DNA from: Alphaproteobacteria bacterium
GTDB lineage: Bacteria > Pseudomonadota > Alphaproteobacteria > Micavibrionales > UBA2020
Assembly: GCA_029266795.1 (NCBI GenBank)
Contig: JAQSWE010000118.1
Span: forward strand, 1-7,523
DNA length: 7,523 nt
Direction: 5' to 3'
Shown here: positions 5,739 to 7,523 of the stretch, piece by piece
How the letters are laid out: the number at the start of each line of letters is the position of its first letter
Numbering within the stretch: position 1 is the first letter of the stretch
Position numbers and translations under genes: made by a program
Notes under the pieces: model-generated
The model's database searches: none
Told to the model about the DNA's origin: nothing
The model's input: the letters and a program-made list of their open reading frames with translations, nothing else

Positions 5739-6662
5739 TTAGGCTGTGTTCCGGTCCGGCTTCCATTCCGCGATGAATTTCTCAGCTTCTTTCAGTTGTG
5801 CCTTGGTCAGGCGCGCGGCAACTTCGTCACGTTCCTTGGCGGCATCGAGGCCGTCGGCGATGCCGAGGCTGAACCAGATATAGGATTGCACATCGTCCTT
5901 CGGCACGCCGTCACCCATCGCGTACATGACGCCGAGTTTGCATTTCGCCTGCTTGAATCCGTTATTGGCGGCCATGAGGAACCAGCCGGCGGCTTTCACG
6001 GGGTCGCGCGGCATGCCCATGCCTTTCAGGTACATCTCGCCGAGGTTATCCATCGCGCCTGTGCTGCCGAGCGCCGCGCCAAGGCGGAACCAGTTATGCG
6101 CGGCTGTCAGGTCTTTTGACACGCCGCGCCCGAGGATATGGAGGATGCCCAGGTTGTTATGGGCGAGCTTGTCGCCTTTTTCAGCCGCCTTGCGGTACAG
6201 GGCGGCGGCCTGCGTTTCGTTCGCGGGGACGCCGCGGCCTTCGAGGAACAGGCCGGCCAGCTTGTTGATCGCTTCCGCATTTTCGGCGGTGGCGTATTTT
6301 TGCAGGATGGCGAGGGTCGAGTTCTCGACCAGCGACTCTTCCGGCGGGTAGCCCCGCGACAGGGCGAATTTGATGCCCTGCGGCAGGACGGCGCGACCTT
6401 CGGCGGTCAGGACATAACCGGTCGTCATCTCGTTAAGCGCGCGGGCGGCGAGACCAGCGTTATCGTCGGGCAGAGCCTCGGGACGTTCAGCTGCGAGCCC
6501 CATGCGGGCAAGCTGGGCCAGAAAGTAACCATTGGCGGAATCCCTCGACGTCAGGATTTCCGCGTCCGGTGCGGCCTGCAGGCAGGCTTGCAGCACCGAC
6601 AGGTCGGCAGGCTTCAGCGCCCAGATCAGCGCCGGCAAAATGCGTTTGTCGTCTTCGGTCAC
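5739..6662 (-). CDS. Sel1-like repeat protein
   Basis: This 307-residue protein has four tandem Sel1-like (TPR-related) repeats of 36 residues at about 129-164, 165-200, 201-236 and 237-272. Each carries the A..LG.(L/M)(Y/F)..G.GV..D...A..W(F/Y)..AA..G pattern. Such repeats form a helical solenoid that binds other proteins. The N-terminal 125 residues do not match a family I recognise; the stretch at 46-100, with LAQLARMGLA and GYVLTAEGRAVLP, is reminiscent of a winged-helix wing, a weak resemblance only. There is no signal peptide, although many Sel1 proteins are exported. The start is a GTG with GGAGG 7 bases upstream, and the next residues TEDDKR fit a cytosolic N-terminus. It faces the two-component pair tail to tail, so co-regulation with it is not implied. 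The role is unknown. Confidence 0.88.
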   Translation of the reverse strand: MTEDDKRILPALIWALKPADLSVLQACLQAAPDAEILTSRDSANGYFLAQLARMGLAAERPEALPDDNAGLAARALNEMTTGYVLTAEGRAVLPQGIKFALSRGYPPEESLVENSTLAILQKYATAENAEAINKLAGLFLEGRGVPANETQAAALYRKAAEKGDKLAHNNLGILHILGRGVSKDLTAAHNWFRLGAALGSTGAMDNLGEMYLKGMGMPRDPVKAAGWFLMAANNGFKQAKCKLGVMYAMGDGVPKDDVQSYIWFSLGIADGLDAAKERDEVAARLTKAQLKEAEKFIAEWKPDRNTA

Positions 6663-6706
6663 GGTGGATCCTCCGGCTCGCAGATTATCAGCGCGGGGGG
6701 CAAAGC

Positions 6707-6738
6707 AAAACCCCCGGACTGTGCGTCCGGGGGTTTTT
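6707..6738. terminator. Strong GC-rich hairpin, probable bidirectional terminator
   Basis: AAAACCCCCGGAC (6707-6719) pairs perfectly with GTCCGGGGGTTTT (6725-6737) around a 5-base loop. On the plus strand it is followed by TTTTTCAATTTTT; on the minus strand by TTTTGCTTT. No plus-strand gene precedes it, so its likely client is a minus-strand transcript entering from the peroxiredoxin gene side, which would be stopped just before the Sel1-repeat gene. Confidence 0.7.
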
Positions 6739-6830
6739 CAATTTTTGGGTAACCAAGTGGGGTTTTGGGGTTTCAGGGGAGTTTAGCTGCCTGCTTGATT
6801 ACCCTGGCAGACCGAAGTCCACCAATCTCG

Positions 6831-6909
6831 AATTCTGTTTGCCGCTTGATTTGTCTTACTGAAGTGAATGCAGATTAATCTGTAAGCGATTCAAAAGGCA
6901 AGCAGAATT
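6831..6909. repeat. Imperfect inverted repeat, arms of about 29 bases
   Basis: The left arm 6831-6859 (starting AATTCTG, ending CTTAC) matches the reverse complement of 6882-6909 (GTAAG to AGAATT) at most positions, with a few mismatches and one single-base bulge. The 22-base centre contains most of the perfect palindrome CAGATTAATCTG (6871-6882). It could fold as a long stem-loop in RNA of either strand or be the footprint of a small inverted-repeat element. No transposase is nearby and no target duplication is evident. Confidence 0.6.
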
Positions 6910-7031
6910 TGTTTTTGTAACTTTGGATACATTACATAACGAACCGCGATTCTGCAAGCTGAATCCGGTAAAATCTTCATTGACAAAAGCAGTTAAAAAT
7001 TAACTTTAACTAACTATTTCAAAATACTGTT

Positions 7032-7496
7032 TTATTTAAGTTTTTTGACTTCATTTAAGACTTCTTCGGCATGGCCAGCGGCCTTCACTTTCCGCCATAT
7101 ATGGCGGATCACACCGTCGGCATCGATCAGATAAGTTGCCCGTTCGATGCCCATATAGGTCTTGCCGTAGTTCGTTTTCTCGACCCATGTGCCAAAGGAT
7201 TCGCAGATGCTGCCGTCATTGTCGCTGATAAGCGTGAAGGGCAGCTCGAATTTCTTGGTGAACTTCTCGTGCGACATCAGGTCGTCTTTGGAAACCCCGA
7301 AAACCTTTGCATTCATCTTGGTGAATTTGGGCAGGTTGTCGCGGAAGGCGCAGGCCTCTATCGTGCAGCCGGGGGTGTCATCCTTGGGGTAGAAATAAAT
7401 GACGGCATTCGACCCTTTCAGATCTTTCGCGCTGATCGGGCCCTTGTCCGTTTCGCCTTTAAAGGCGGGAAGTTTATCGCCAACTTTCAACGTCAT
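7032..7496 (-). CDS. bcp: Thioredoxin-dependent peroxiredoxin, BCP/PrxQ type
   Basis: This 154-residue protein is full length for the BCP family. It reduces hydrogen peroxide and organic hydroperoxides in the cytoplasm, with thioredoxin as electron donor. The active site is YFYPKDDTPGCTIEAC: peroxidatic Cys44 with Thr41 and Pro37, and resolving Cys49 five residues later, as in the atypical two-cysteine BCP enzymes. The catalytic arginine is probably Arg119 in GIERATYLID. The FRD after the second cysteine and the C-terminal DGVIRHIWRKV are also family features. A further cysteine at 98 is not part of the usual mechanism. AGGAG lies about 8 bases before the ATG. No clear hairpin follows the stop at once; the next terminator-like structure is near 6737. 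Its promoter is outside the window. Confidence 0.96.
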   Translation of the reverse strand: MTLKVGDKLPAFKGETDKGPISAKDLKGSNAVIYFYPKDDTPGCTIEACAFRDNLPKFTKMNAKVFGVSKDDLMSHEKFTKKFELPFTLISDNDGSICESFGTWVEKTNYGKTYMGIERATYLIDADGVIRHIWRKVKAAGHAEEVLNEVKKLK

Positions 7497-7523
7497 TTTG
7501 ACTTCTCCTGAGATACTGTTTTA

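Larger units (their letters stand above)
6663..7031. other. 369-bp non-coding region between the peroxiredoxin and the Sel1-repeat gene
   Basis: No convincing coding region lies here on either strand. The left end holds the Shine-Dalgarno of the Sel1-repeat gene (GGAGG, near 6670-6674) and a strong hairpin (6707-6737). Next comes a cluster of G runs (6747-6779), then an imperfect inverted repeat (6831-6909), a second small hairpin (GATTC 6948-6952 with GAATC 6961-6965) and an AT-rich run with repeated TTAAC motifs (6991-7014). From about 6780 rightward the base composition is far more AT-rich than the genes. I looked for tRNA, tmRNA, SRP RNA and 6S RNA signatures and saw none that held up. 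Confidence 0.7.

Noticed and set aside
6138..6862. Plus-strand open frames opposite the Sel1-repeat gene running into the gap
   Set aside because: They are antisense to the repeats for most of their length and cross the 6707-6737 hairpin; no family match or Shine-Dalgarno.
6780..6900. tRNA or tmRNA remnant suggested by GTCCACCA near 6817-6824
   Set aside because: No acceptor stem, T-loop GTTCGA sequence or cloverleaf could be assembled around it.
6980..7009. Perfect TTGACA on the plus strand at 6980-6985 as a promoter
   Set aside because: No acceptable -10 box lies 15-19 bases downstream, and it would drive only antisense RNA into bcp.

Overview
The window reads as a GC-rich chromosomal segment of a proteobacterium, most probably an alphaproteobacterium. 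The order rplU-rpmA-obgE, the sequence style of the Obg and L27 proteins, and the PAS/HisKA sensor kinase with a single-domain receiver partner all fit this. No 16S or other phylogenetic marker is present, so the assignment is an inference. There is no rRNA, tRNA, CRISPR array, recognisable transposase or phage gene.

Layout, left to right. (1) Positions 1-1176, minus strand: a two-gene module of a free-standing acyl carrier protein followed 7 bp later by an FkbH-like HAD-IIIC protein that runs off the left edge. FkbH/ACP pairs of this kind load a glyceryl unit from 1,3-bisphosphoglycerate onto the carrier protein, so a polyketide, surface-glycan or similar biosynthetic locus may continue to the left. 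(2) Positions 1177-1478: an AT-richer gap holding a promoter-like sequence, a near-perfect Shine-Dalgarno and a start codon followed by a signal-peptide-like stretch on the plus strand, which then runs antisense into obgE. This looks like a decayed gene start or an unusual overlapping gene. (3) Positions 1479-3307, minus strand: the ribosome-linked block rplU-rpmA-obgE, with a near-consensus sigma-70 promoter ahead of rplU and an intrinsic terminator between rpmA and obgE that probably lowers obgE expression relative to the two ribosomal protein genes. (4) Positions 3354-5728, plus strand: a soluble hybrid-like sensor kinase (degenerate receiver-like domain, two PAS domains, HisKA, HATPase) followed after 36 bp by a single-domain response regulator, an evident two-component pair. 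(5) Positions 5739-6662, minus strand, converging on the regulator: a Sel1-repeat protein with an unassigned N-terminal half. (6) Positions 6663-7031: a 369-bp non-coding stretch with a strong GC-rich hairpin, a G-run cluster resembling a G-quadruplex motif, and a long imperfect inverted repeat. (7) Positions 7032-7496, minus strand: a BCP-type peroxiredoxin.

Most of the window is housekeeping or ordinary signalling. The parts most worth a second look are the plus-strand signal-peptide start abutting obgE, the pseudo-receiver domain of the kinase, and the structured AT-rich gap between the peroxiredoxin and the Sel1-repeat gene. I did not find clear evidence of a wholly new system.
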